Shown: one piece after another, positions 1 to 6,412 of the stretch | Layout of the letters: each line of letters begins with the position of its first letter | Numbering within the stretch: position 1 is the stretch's first letter | Made by a program: the position numbers and the translations under genes | The notes under the pieces: model-generated | Told to the model about the DNA's origin: nothing | What the model saw: only the letters and a program-made list of their open reading frames with translations | The model's database searches: none | Assembly (NCBI GenBank): GCA_016297265.1 | Contig: JAEDHB010000045.1 | Location: 1 to 10,574, forward strand | Direction: 5' to 3' | DNA: 10,574 bases | From: Butyrivibrio sp. | GTDB taxonomy: Bacteria; Bacillota; Clostridia; Lachnospirales; Lachnospiraceae

Positions 1-1251
1 GCTTCCGTCTGAATTCTGTTCCCAGTTACTGTTTGCACCATCTAAAATTTCATAATCTCCTGTTGCATTAACCGCATAAATCAATTCATCCGTATCTGTG
101 ATTTCCAGCCAGATTTTGCAGGTTGATAAATCGATTGATGACGGTGTATTTGATTCTGCTACAATATCTGATACCTTCACAGTCTCTGTTCCTGTAATCT
201 TTTTACTGTAATACCAGTCTTTTTCTTCTCCGTTTACAGTTCCTTTACCCTGCACGATAAGTGCCACGGTTTGTGATGTACTTCCCTTCGCCACCTTAAT
301 ATTACCTGTTGTGGTGTTATATGTCACTGTACCAATATTTTTACCTGTTCCATCAAATCTTAAGGTCATCGCCGTTCCCCACGCGATTGTGTCTGCCTTT
401 ACTGTATCAGATGATGCTGCTGTCGCAGCAGATGCGAAGAGAACAGATGACAGATTCAGATTGGAAGCGGGCTGAATAGGGTATTTCCAGGTAACATAGA
501 CGTTGTTGACACGACTGCTCTGATAAGCGGACAACACACATTTACTATCATCATCGTAAGGCGAGCGCAGGCCGAACTTTAAACCGTTGGTGTCCCAGTA
601 ACTATTCTTGGCAAGTACTGTACTGTCACTGCTTCCTGCTTTTATGGTTGAAGGACTAGAACCGTCTGCCGCCAGTGCATACAGCTTGTCTGTGGTGGTA
701 TAGTATACACTGTTCATCGTGTCCTTCGTTGTCACTGTGGTGGCATTCATCAAGCCCTGCTCGGCTGTGGTGAAGTAGGATGTATTCTCAGCCATACCCT
801 GCAATGTCTCACGAAGGGAACTTGCTCCGTAGTGGTTTGGGAATACAGTTTTAATGCCTGCAGTCTCTCCATAATTATATGTCTTATTGTCTATAGTTGG
901 ATTAAACTTCTTCTCTGGTGCTATCGGGCTTTCGGCAAAGATGATGGTATTATCCCCTGATACACCGCTATCCTTTCCTAAGATGTACCATTTCTGTGCA
1001 TCTCCACTGCTGTTCTTACCAAAAACCAGCTTGCCGATAGTCGTAGCATTACCATCTTCATTCGGGGCAAATGTACCATCCATCAACTGTGTCTTTGTGG
1101 CATAGGCTGACACACTTGGTTCCGTTCCCGGATTATCTGCTGCCTGCACCTTATTTGCTCCTCCTGACATAGCAGAAACCAATCCTGCCACCATGGCAAG
1201 GGAAAGAACAAACGCCATTCCTTTCTTAAAATTATGCTTTAATCTTTTCAT
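1..1251 (-). CDS. Secreted DUF6273-like surface protein (3' end outside window)
   Basis: The first 417 codons are visible and the frame stays open to the left edge, so the C-terminus is missing. The start is the ATG at 1251, preceded by GGAGG seven bases upstream. Residues 1-37 form a signal peptide: basic MKRLKHNFKKG, a hydrophobic stretch around 12-28, and a likely cleavage after VQA at 35-37, so the protein is exported. Residues from about 54 to 265 resemble the DUF6273-type domain of Clostridia: KWYILGKDSG, then SSLRETLQ, a FTTAEQ segment, TTDKLYAL, an SYWDTNGLKFGLRSPY block (the family commonly shows WLRSPG here) and PIQPASNLNLSSVLF. After it comes a Ser/Thr-rich beta-type region. No catalytic residues or anchor are visible; an anchor could lie beyond the edge. 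It sits alone behind a long leader. The family assignment is from remembered motifs, and the function is unknown. Confidence 0.85.
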   Translation of the reverse strand, partial: MKRLKHNFKKGMAFVLSLAMVAGLVSAMSGGANKVQAADNPGTEPSVSAYATKTQLMDGTFAPNEDGNATTIGKLVFGKNSSGDAQKWYILGKDSGVSGDNTIIFAESPIAPEKKFNPTIDNKTYNYGETAGIKTVFPNHYGASSLRETLQGMAENTSYFTTAEQGLMNATTVTTKDTMNSVYYTTTDKLYALAADGSSPSTIKAGSSDSTVLAKNSYWDTNGLKFGLRSPYDDDSKCVLSAYQSSRVNNVYVTWKYPIQPASNLNLSSVLFASAATAASSDTVKADTIAWGTAMTLRFDGTGKNIGTVTYNTTTGNIKVAKGSTSQTVALIVQGKGTVNGEEKDWYYSKKITGTETVKVSDIVAESNTPSSIDLSTCKIWLEITDTDELIYAVNATGDYEILDGANSNWEQNSDGS

Positions 1252-1352
1252 CTGAATCCTCCTTCGATTTTGTAAATATAGTATTGGAATAGATATGTTT
1301 TCTTAATTTCCATGTATGTCCATGCTTTAAATATCCATCGTCTTAATGCATA

Positions 1353-1375
1353 GCCGATAAAAAATTATCTCCGGC
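1353..1375 (-). other. Hairpin in leader, 5' of the exported protein gene
   Basis: On the minus strand GCC, a GGA bulge and GATAA pair with TTATC and GGC around a TTTT loop. It is not followed by a U-run, so it is not an intrinsic terminator. Just upstream of it, ATGAA-TAAT-TTCAT (about 1382-1395) can form a second small hairpin, and GGTATAC/GGTATGC occur on either side as near-direct repeats. This may be part of a structured leader; the role is unknown. Confidence 0.35.
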
Positions 1376-1387
1376 ATACCTATGAAA

Positions 1388-1510
1388 TTATTCATCTTTC
1401 GTATACCTTTTGGCATCGCTTTTTACCCACGCTCCCAAAAGGTTCTGACAGTCGTACAGCTTATTTGTTATCTGTTCATACTGTTTTGGTAATATACACT
1501 GTTGTTCCAT
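1388..1510 (-). CDS. Doubtful 40-codon reading frame in leader
   Basis: The frame runs from ATG at 1510 to TAA at 1388-1390 and encodes a 40-residue, charged, helix-prone peptide beginning MEQQCILPKQYEQ and ending KRYTKDE. Upstream of the ATG there is only a weak AGG, so translation is doubtful. Another frame (1468-1608) is open across part of the same DNA, which weakens the case for this one. There is no recognised domain. It could be a leader peptide, a decayed gene fragment or chance. Confidence 0.2.
   Translation of the reverse strand: MEQQCILPKQYEQITNKLYDCQNLLGAWVKSDAKRYTKDE
1405..1443 (-). repeat. Perfect 9-bp inverted repeat in leader
   Basis: ACCTTTTGG (1405-1413) and CCAAAAGGT (1435-1443) are exact inverted copies separated by 21 bases. 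In RNA they form a 9-bp stem with a large loop. No U-run follows. It may be an aptamer-like stem, a protein-binding site, or chance. Confidence 0.4.
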
Positions 1511-1568
1511 TGATACCTGTGTAATATAAGATTTTCAATTATGGTAAGGGAATAATTCTGAAGACGAC

Positions 1569-1691
1569 TTACCGGTGTAAATCGGAATCTTTTTGGCGAC
1601 TTATCTGTTTATTCAAATCACCACCTTTATTAGTCAGAAAAAAGCGCAGCCAGAGTGCTGTGCTGTTAAAACCCATTTCATAATCTGACAC
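1569..1691 (-). CDS. Possible 40-codon leader ORF with strong ribosome binding site
   Basis: GTG at 1691 follows AGGGGAGG by nine bases, a near-ideal ribosome binding site, and lies about 28 nt after the predicted transcription start. The frame stays open for 40 codons to TAA at 1569-1571, giving a peptide that starts (M)SDYEMGFNSTALWLRFF and ends KDSDLHR. An in-frame TTG at 1700 sits too close to the SD. A terminator-like hairpin (1638-1664) lies within the frame, an arrangement reminiscent of attenuation leaders, but no run of one amino acid codon is seen. The peptide matches no family known to me. It could equally be a chance frame in a non-coding leader. Confidence 0.3.
   Translation of the reverse strand: MSDYEMGFNSTALWLRFFLTNKGGDLNKQISRQKDSDLHR
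1638..1664 (-). terminator. Terminator-like hairpin in leader (possible attenuator)
   Basis: On the minus strand AGCACAGC pairs with GCTGCGCT (one A-C mismatch) around an ACTCTG loop, followed directly by a run of T. It lies about 55-80 nt after the predicted start of transcription, far upstream of the exported protein gene, so it could end most transcripts early. An alternative downstream pairing exists between GGTGATTT (about 1622-1615) and AAGTCGCC (about 1602-1595). Confidence 0.45.
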
Positions 1692-1725
1692 ACCTGTCAA
1701 CCTCCCCTTAAACATAATTTAAATA

Positions 1726-1754
1726 ATTATACCAAAAAAATTGGAAAATGTCAT
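1726..1754 (-). promoter_or_regulatory. Sigma-A promoter, leader of exported protein
   Basis: Minus strand ATGACA (1749-1754), a 17-bp spacer and TATAAT (1726-1731) give five of six and six of six matches to the consensus, with an A/T-rich upstream side. The predicted start is near 1719. The next established gene downstream is the exported protein at 1251. Confidence 0.7.
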
Positions 1755-1784
1755 CTGTTTTTTTATATCATTGGAAGCAGTTTT

Positions 1785-1819
1785 TAAAAAAAGAAAGCCG
1801 TGAACTGAATTCACGGCTT
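1785..1819 (-). terminator. Intrinsic terminator of the tRNA-Leu(AAG) pair
   Basis: On the minus strand a perfect 10-bp stem, AAGCCGTGAA with TTCACGGCTT, closes a five-base loop and is followed by TCTTTTTTT. It begins three bases after the downstream tRNA-Leu, so it ends that transcript and insulates the leader promoter beyond it. Confidence 0.9.
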
Positions 1820-1822
1820 AGT

Positions 1823-1906
1823 GCAGTCGGCGGGACTTGAACCCGCACCCAAGCAATATGGACTAGATCCTTAGTCTAGCGCGTATGCCAATTCCGCCAC
1901 GACTGC
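1823..1906 (-). tRNA. tRNA-Leu(AAG), copy 2
   Basis: This is an 84-nt type II tRNA. The acceptor stem is GCAGTCG/CGACTGC, the anticodon stem CTAGA/TCTAG with loop CTAAGGA gives anticodon AAG, a long variable arm follows, and the T arm is GCGGG-TTCAAGT-CCCGC. CCA is not encoded and must be added. It is identical in sequence to the copy at 1933-2016, 26 bases upstream, and is co-transcribed with it. A34 would need conversion to inosine by TadA to read codons beyond CUU. Confidence 0.95.
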
Positions 1907-1932
1907 TGAATGCAATTATTAAATTAAACAGT

Positions 1933-2016
1933 GCAGTCGGCGGGACTTGAACCCGCACCCAAGCAATATGGACTAGATCCTTAGTCTAGCGCGTATGCCA
2001 ATTCCGCCACGACTGC
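1933..2016 (-). tRNA. tRNA-Leu(AAG), copy 1
   Basis: This 84-nt tRNA is identical to the copy at 1823-1906, with the same anticodon AAG in a CTAAGGA loop, a long variable arm and no encoded CCA. It is the promoter-proximal copy of the pair; a consensus-like promoter lies about 35 bases upstream. Confidence 0.95.
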
Positions 2017-2026
2017 TTCTATTTGA

Positions 2027-2042
2027 GCGCTATCACTAGCGC
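2027..2042 (-). other. Small hairpin in tRNA-Leu 5' leader
   Basis: GCGCTA and TAGCGC form a perfect 6-bp stem with a four-base loop between the minus-strand promoter and the tRNA-Leu(AAG) start. No U-run follows. It may be a feature of the precursor leader removed by RNase P. Confidence 0.4.
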
Positions 2043-2050
2043 CGAAAATG

Positions 2051-2079
2051 ATAATATCATATTATTGTTTTTATTGCAA
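2051..2079 (-). promoter_or_regulatory. Promoter of tRNA-Leu(AAG) pair
   Basis: Minus strand TTGCAA (2074-2079), a 17-bp spacer and TATTAT (2051-2056) fit the sigma-A consensus. The first tRNA-Leu(AAG) begins about 35 bases downstream. Confidence 0.7.
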
Positions 2080-2105
2080 CCCCCAAATTCAGTTTTTTTG
2101 AAGTA

Positions 2106-2134
2106 TTGACATATGCGCGTATCAATGATATTAT
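2106..2134 (+). promoter_or_regulatory. Promoter of tRNA-Leu(CAG)
   Basis: TTGACA (2106-2111), a 17-bp spacer and TATTAT (2129-2134) form a near-perfect sigma-A promoter. The predicted start near 2141 is only a few bases before the tRNA at 2145, so the precursor has a very short 5' leader. Confidence 0.8.
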
Positions 2135-2144
2135 TAACCCGCTT

Positions 2145-2227
2145 GCAGTCGTGGCGGAATTGGCATACGCGCATGATTCAGGTTCATGTTCGCTTACGCG
2201 AGTGTGGGTTCAAGTCCCATCGACTGC
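2145..2227 (+). tRNA. tRNA-Leu(CAG)
   Basis: This is an 83-nt type II tRNA with acceptor stem GCAGTCG/CGACTGC, anticodon stem CATGA/TCATG with loop TTCAGGT giving anticodon CAG (reads CUG), a long variable arm with a TTCGCTTACGCGAG segment, and a T arm containing GGTTCAAGTCC. No CCA is encoded. It shares its first 28 bases with the neighbouring tRNA-Leu(AAG) genes but differs from the anticodon stem onward. Confidence 0.95.
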
Positions 2228-2232
2228 ATCAA

Positions 2233-2260
2233 AGCCCCTGATTACTCAGGGGCTGTTTTT
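2233..2260 (+). terminator. Intrinsic terminator after tRNA-Leu(CAG)
   Basis: AGCCCCTGA and TCAGGGGCT form a perfect 9-bp stem with a TTAC loop, followed by GTTTTT. It lies six bases after the tRNA. On the minus strand the stem is followed only by TTTG, so it could serve weakly as the terminator of the convergent histidine kinase operon ending at 2274. Confidence 0.9.
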
Positions 2261-2273
2261 ATTGCTATTCGCA

Positions 2274-4472
2274 CTATTCTGGCTGTGTAACTATCATACT
2301 CTCATCAAGATATTTCAACACAATATTTTCCAATTCTTCAAAATTAATCGGCTTGGAAATAAAGTCATCGAAACCCTCGCCAAGATACTGCTCCCTTGCT
2401 TCATTGGAAGCATTGGCAGTAAGCATAATAATCGGGGTGTCGATATTAACATTATCAGCGTCCGCCCTCATTATCTTGAAGGTCTCAATACCATCAATTT
2501 CCGGCATAAGATGATCCAGGAAAATAATATCGTATTTCCGTTTTTTCGCAAGCTCTATGCACTTCTTTCCGCTGTCCGCCTCATCCATCTGCATATTGGT
2601 ATTTTTGAGGAGTCCCACAAATACCTTTCTGTTGATTGCATTGTCGTCAACCACCAGGATTCTGGCATCAGGTGCCATGAAGGATTTGTAAGACTTATGT
2701 TCAATATTTGCATTGATTTCAGTAAATCTGCCCATTGGCTCAGGCTCGGCAACACCCTGCTCTATTTCAAAATAGAACATACTTCCCTTGCCGTATTCAC
2801 TGTATACATTCAAATTACTGCCCATTATCGAAAGCAGCTGGTAAGTGATAGGAAGCCCCAGCCCGGTTCCTTCAATGCCCCTGTTTTTCTCTTCGTCGAT
2901 TCGTCCGAATTCTTCAAAAAGAGCATCCTTATCCTCGTCTCTTATTCCGATACCCGTATCATTTACAGATACCTTGAGAATCACTTTATCACCCTTACTC
3001 GTGCCCCTTATTTTAAGCTTGACATATCCCTCACTTGTATATTTTATCGCATTGTTGATAAGATTGATAAGTACCTGCTTAATTCTTAAATCATCACCGA
3101 CACACATACGCGGCAGATTTTCATCCACATCAAAAATCAGCTCCAGTTTCTTTTCATCCGCCTTTACAAGCATCATCTGATAGACATCATTTATCATTGC
3201 CGCCGTCCTGTAATTTACGTTGGCGATTGTAAACTTTCCTGATTCTATTTTGGAATTATCCAGAATATCATTAACGATTCCCAACAGGGAGTCTGCTGAT
3301 GTCTTAATATCTGCTGAATACTGCCTGATGGAATCTTCACCGGTTTCCCTGAATATCAATTCGTTCATACCAATAATTGCATTGATTGGGGTACGGATTT
3401 CATGGGACATTCTTGCAAGGAAGGTCGTCTTTGCACGTGAAGCCTTTTCCGCCGCCTCTTTGAGTTTTTCCATCTCTTCGAGACGTTTTCTCTCCTCAGT
3501 CAAGTCAACCACTGTAATGCATATGCCTATTTTTTTATTTCTTTTGACAATATCATCCATACATATTTTGCAGATATTATCGCCAATCACAATTTCCGTA
3601 TCGGTTCCTTTTCTAATGATTTCCTCAAGTTGAGGATTGCCGAGTTTCTGTCCCATCATAAGCGATTTTAAAGTCGGAAACCATTGCACGGCATAATCAT
3701 TGGCACTTATAAATTTATAATCGGTATCAACAACAATTACGCCCTCTTTCATGTTAAACAGAAGCTTCTCATTAGCAATTCCCGTCACCTCAAATACTCT
3801 CTGTCTGAAGGCTGCAACGCACAATAATGTCAATCCGATAACTGTTGAAGCAGGCATCAGATCATATCCGCCCGTTAGTTTTGCCATCTGTAAAGGAAGC
3901 ATCATAAAAGGAATCAATGATGCAATTGATATAAGCAGGCAGGTCTTTCTGAGTCTGCGGTTCTGGTTCTTGTATGCACCTCTGAAGCCCAGAAAAGCGC
4001 ATATCAAAAGCTGTATAAGCACCAATCCGATATGGATTAAATATACTATTCCTGCTTTAAATTTGAGAAAAATATGGTCACTGCCGTCCACAATTCTCAC
4101 ACCCAGGTCCTTGTAAAACAACTCATGAAATTCGCAGCTCCATACACATGTAACGGCGAATAAATCCCACAGCAGCATAAGTGCAAAAAAAGACTTCGGC
4201 AGCTTAACCTTACAAAAACCGCTGCAGAATATCATAAATGCCGTAGTAAAGAATGCAGAACCAATATATTCAATTCTCACGGAATTAAGTTCCGCATCCA
4301 GGCTATGTGCAAAACATGCCAGAAAATAACCTGCATTCTGAATAAATGTCAGAAAAGAACATATAAGCAATCCCTTTGAGTAGTCGTCATTCTTTTGTAC
4401 TGCAAAAAGAATGACATATCCTGCACATATTGCAACTAAAATACCCTGAATTACATCAATAACTGTTGTCAT
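2274..4472 (-). CDS. Membrane hybrid histidine kinase (7TM-PAS-HisKA-HATPase-REC)
   Basis: This 732-residue sensor kinase autophosphorylates on histidine and passes phosphate to its own receiver. Residues 1-225 carry about seven hydrophobic segments, resembling the 7TM N-terminal region of histidine kinases, so the sensor is in the membrane. Residues 232-325 look like a PAS domain (EGVIVVDTDYKFISAND). A short coiled stretch leads to the HisKA domain with SHEIRTP (H357). The ATPase domain shows the N box (470-479), DTGIGI (505-510), the F box (518-526) and GTGLGL (535-540). The receiver has D609-D610, the phosphoacceptor D653 (FLDHLMP), T685 and K707, all intact. There is no HPt or output domain. 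The ATG overlaps the ABC-F stop as ATGA, with AAGGGA six bases upstream inside the ABC-F gene, so translation is coupled to that gene. The signal sensed is unknown. Confidence 0.95.
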   Translation of the reverse strand: MTTVIDVIQGILVAICAGYVILFAVQKNDDYSKGLLICSFLTFIQNAGYFLACFAHSLDAELNSVRIEYIGSAFFTTAFMIFCSGFCKVKLPKSFFALMLLWDLFAVTCVWSCEFHELFYKDLGVRIVDGSDHIFLKFKAGIVYLIHIGLVLIQLLICAFLGFRGAYKNQNRRLRKTCLLISIASLIPFMMLPLQMAKLTGGYDLMPASTVIGLTLLCVAAFRQRVFEVTGIANEKLLFNMKEGVIVVDTDYKFISANDYAVQWFPTLKSLMMGQKLGNPQLEEIIRKGTDTEIVIGDNICKICMDDIVKRNKKIGICITVVDLTEERKRLEEMEKLKEAAEKASRAKTTFLARMSHEIRTPINAIIGMNELIFRETGEDSIRQYSADIKTSADSLLGIVNDILDNSKIESGKFTIANVNYRTAAMINDVYQMMLVKADEKKLELIFDVDENLPRMCVGDDLRIKQVLINLINNAIKYTSEGYVKLKIRGTSKGDKVILKVSVNDTGIGIRDEDKDALFEEFGRIDEEKNRGIEGTGLGLPITYQLLSIMGSNLNVYSEYGKGSMFYFEIEQGVAEPEPMGRFTEINANIEHKSYKSFMAPDARILVVDDNAINRKVFVGLLKNTNMQMDEADSGKKCIELAKKRKYDIIFLDHLMPEIDGIETFKIMRADADNVNIDTPIIMLTANASNEAREQYLGEGFDDFISKPINFEELENIVLKYLDESMIVTQPE

Positions 4473-6370
4473 GACAAATCCCTTATCTGAGCATCCAGCT
4501 CATCCCATTCTGCCATATCGGCTAGTGTTTCTTCCTCGATTTCGTCTATCAGAGTCTGAATTTCACTTAATTTCATATAGTCAGACTGAATATCCGGATT
4601 GAGAAGCTGATCTTTAAGTTCGCTGATACGGTTTTCCTCCGCTTCCAGCTTCTCCTCAAGTTTTTTCTGTTTTCTTTCAAGCTTTGAGCGTTCTTTGCCC
4701 GGATTATTATTAACCCGTGGTTCACTCTTTTCCACTGTAGTAACAATATTATTTGCGGCTTCGGCGCTTTGTTTTTTCTCAAGATATTCCTCATATCCGA
4801 AATTGAATATGCTGGTATTTCCATGTTCAAAGGCCATAATCCTTTGCGAAACCTGCTTAATAAAATATCTGTCATGGGATACAAAAATCAATGTTCCCTT
4901 GTAATCCTTAAGCATGGATTCCAAAGTTTCTTTTCCGACAATATCCATATGGTTGGTAGGCTCATCCAGAATAAGCACATTCGGCCTTCTCTTGAATATT
5001 TTGCAAAGCGCGAGCCTTACCTTTTCTCCGCCGGAAAGCATATTAACCTTTTTGAAAACATCATCACCACTGAACAAAAAGGCCCCAAGCATATTTCTGA
5101 TCTCCGTCTGAGTCAGTGACGGAAATTCATCCCAAAAATCCTCCAAAACCGTTTTGTCACTTGAATACATTGCCATTTGCTGGTCAAAATATCCTATTTC
5201 AATGCCGGTTCCGAACCTGTATTCCCCCTGCAGCGGCGGAATATTGCCGACAATAGTCTTCAGAAATGTCGACTTACCCAGTCCGTTTCCGCCAAGAATA
5301 CCCAGCTTGTCTCCCTTTTTAATATCAATATTAATTCTTGAAAGTTCATGGTCATATCCGATGGACAAATCCTTTACAAAAAGCACGTCATTGCCGGTCA
5401 CGCTTTCAGGCTGGAAATTGGTATGAAAGGTTTTATTGTCATACTCATCCGGTCTGTCAATTTTGACCATATGTTCAATCGCTTTAAGCTTTGAGCGCGC
5501 CATGGAGGCCTTGGTAGGCTTATTCTTGAACCTGTCCACAATGGCCTGCAGCCTGGCAATTTCTTTCTGTTGTGCGCTGTAATCCTTTAACAGCTTTTCG
5601 TGGTTTTCCCTTTTCATTCTGACAAAATCAGAATAATTGCCCTTATATCTTTTGGTGGTATGGTATTCAATTTCATAAACCACATCCACAATATTATCAA
5701 GAAACATTCTGTCGTGGGACACAATTACCACAGCCTTCGGATAATTCTTGATGTATCCCTCCAGCCATTCAATGGTCTCCACATCAAGGTGGTTGGTCGG
5801 TTCGTCCAAAAGAAGGATGTCGGGCTTGCTTAGGAGCAGCTTTATAAATGCGATTTTTGTCTGCTGTCCACCCGAAAACTCTTTCAAAGGTTTATTTTTA
5901 TCCGCATCACAAAATCCGAATTTGTGAATTAATGTCTCATATTCCTTCTCATAATAATATCCGCCTATCGAGGTAAAATAATCCTCAAAATCCGTGTATT
6001 CCTTAATCGCACGTTCCGAGTGGTCCGTTTCCAGCGCAATCGCCATACCGTCCAGTTTTTTCTTCATATCCTCTATGGAACGGAATACTTTTCTAATCTC
6101 CGACTCCATGGACAATTCCGGATCTTCAAAAGCAATCTGCTTAAGATATCCTATCTCCGGATTACCGGATTTTGCGATAAAAACATCCTCATCACTATCT
6201 CTCTTTGTAAATTCAATCTCTCCGGAAATGAGCTTGAGTAAGGTTGTCTTACCACAACCGTTACGGCCAACAATTGCTATTTTTTCTCTATCCCTGATTT
6301 CAAAATTAACGCTATCCAAAATGTCCTCGTCCCCAAAGGAAACAGAGGCATTACTAATCTGATACAACAT
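4469..6370 (-). CDS. ABC-F family ATPase (ribosome-associated, YdiF/Uup-like)
   Basis: This 633-residue soluble protein has two ABC ATPase domains and no membrane segments, the hallmark of ABC-F proteins, which bind the ribosomal E site and act in translation or antibiotic protection. Domain 1 has Walker A GRNGCGKT (35-42), signature FSGGQQ (165-170) and Walker B ILLLDE (185-190, catalytic E190). Domain 2 has GGNGLGKS (360-367), LSGGEK (445-450) and VLILDE (465-470, E470). Residues 250-305 are the charged interdomain linker typical of the family. Residues 555-630 form a C-terminal coiled coil, as in YdiF- or Uup-like members. The start is supported by AAGGAG eight bases upstream. It has its own promoter nested in the terminator of the preceding tRNA-Thr, and it overlaps the histidine kinase downstream. 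Whether it gives drug resistance or is a housekeeping factor cannot be told from sequence alone. Confidence 0.93.
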   Translation of the reverse strand: MLYQISNASVSFGDEDILDSVNFEIRDREKIAIVGRNGCGKTTLLKLISGEIEFTKRDSDEDVFIAKSGNPEIGYLKQIAFEDPELSMESEIRKVFRSIEDMKKKLDGMAIALETDHSERAIKEYTDFEDYFTSIGGYYYEKEYETLIHKFGFCDADKNKPLKEFSGGQQTKIAFIKLLLSKPDILLLDEPTNHLDVETIEWLEGYIKNYPKAVVIVSHDRMFLDNIVDVVYEIEYHTTKRYKGNYSDFVRMKRENHEKLLKDYSAQQKEIARLQAIVDRFKNKPTKASMARSKLKAIEHMVKIDRPDEYDNKTFHTNFQPESVTGNDVLFVKDLSIGYDHELSRINIDIKKGDKLGILGGNGLGKSTFLKTIVGNIPPLQGEYRFGTGIEIGYFDQQMAMYSSDKTVLEDFWDEFPSLTQTEIRNMLGAFLFSGDDVFKKVNMLSGGEKVRLALCKIFKRRPNVLILDEPTNHMDIVGKETLESMLKDYKGTLIFVSHDRYFIKQVSQRIMAFEHGNTSIFNFGYEEYLEKKQSAEAANNIVTTVEKSEPRVNNNPGKERSKLERKQKKLEEKLEAEENRISELKDQLLNPDIQSDYMKLSEIQTLIDEIEEETLADMAEWDELDAQIRDLS

Positions 6371-6412
6371 AAAAAAAACTCCTTAATTACTATCAGAATT
6401 ATATAGGAGTTT
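6371..6412 (-). terminator. Terminator hairpin after tRNA-Thr, overlapping ABC-F RBS
   Basis: On the minus strand AAACTCCT (6405-6412) pairs perfectly with AGGAGTTT (6376-6383). A further TAATT/AATTA pairing shortens the loop to eight bases, and the 3' arm runs into eight T's that end directly at the ABC-F ATG. It lies 48 nt after tRNA-Thr and fits as its terminator. The 3' arm contains the ABC-F ribosome binding site (AAGGAG), so any read-through RNA that folded this way would hide it. Confidence 0.75.

Larger units (their letters stand above)
1252..1725 (-). other. Long non-coding leader of the exported protein gene
   Basis: About 470 bp between a near-consensus promoter and the exported protein gene contain no established gene. 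On the minus strand it holds a strong ribosome binding site with a 40-codon frame, a terminator-like hairpin, a second 40-codon frame, and two hairpins close to the gene. No better promoter is obvious nearer the gene: a TATATT box lies near 1277 but lacks a matching -35. If the promoter at 1726-1754 drives the gene, the messenger has a 5' leader of roughly 465 nt, long enough to carry a regulatory RNA. I could not match it to a riboswitch class I know; it does not fit either cyclic-di-GMP consensus. The plus strand shows nothing I can support. Confidence 0.5.
1820..2016 (-). repeat. Tandem duplication of the tRNA-Leu(AAG) gene
   Basis: The stretches 1820-1906 and 1930-2016 are identical over about 87 bases with a 110-base period. 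Identity stops almost exactly at the gene edges, which suggests either recent duplication or gene conversion limited to the tRNA. Confidence 0.9.
1989..2172. repeat. 28-bp inverted repeat formed by divergent tRNA-Leu 5' halves
   Basis: The first 28 bases of tRNA-Leu(AAG) (2016 down to 1989) and of tRNA-Leu(CAG) (2145-2172) are identical in inverted orientation, covering the acceptor strand and D arm. They flank a 128-bp segment that holds the two divergent promoters. The identity is explained by shared tRNA-Leu structure. Confidence 0.85.

Noticed and set aside
1252..1725. Cyclic-di-GMP or other known riboswitch in the leader
   Set aside because: I compared the minus strand with the consensus cores I remember (cyclic-di-GMP I and II) and found no match; a covariance search would settle it.
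2051..2079. TATTAT and TATAAT-like palindromic A/T stretch as an operator
   Set aside because: It is adequately explained as the -10 region of the tRNA-Leu promoter; the symmetry is short.
1823..2227. tRNA cluster as an integration site for a mobile element
   Set aside because: The repeats are whole tRNA genes or shared tRNA halves; no integrase, att-like partial tRNA copy or cargo is present.
2106..3089. 327-codon plus-strand open frame
   Set aside because: It begins in a promoter, reads through tRNA-Leu(CAG) and its terminator, and then runs antisense to the well-supported histidine kinase.
3220..3633. 137-codon plus-strand frame, and similar frames opposite the kinase, ABC-F, reductase and phosphoesterase genes
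   Set aside because: These are antisense shadows of genes with intact, recognisable motifs.
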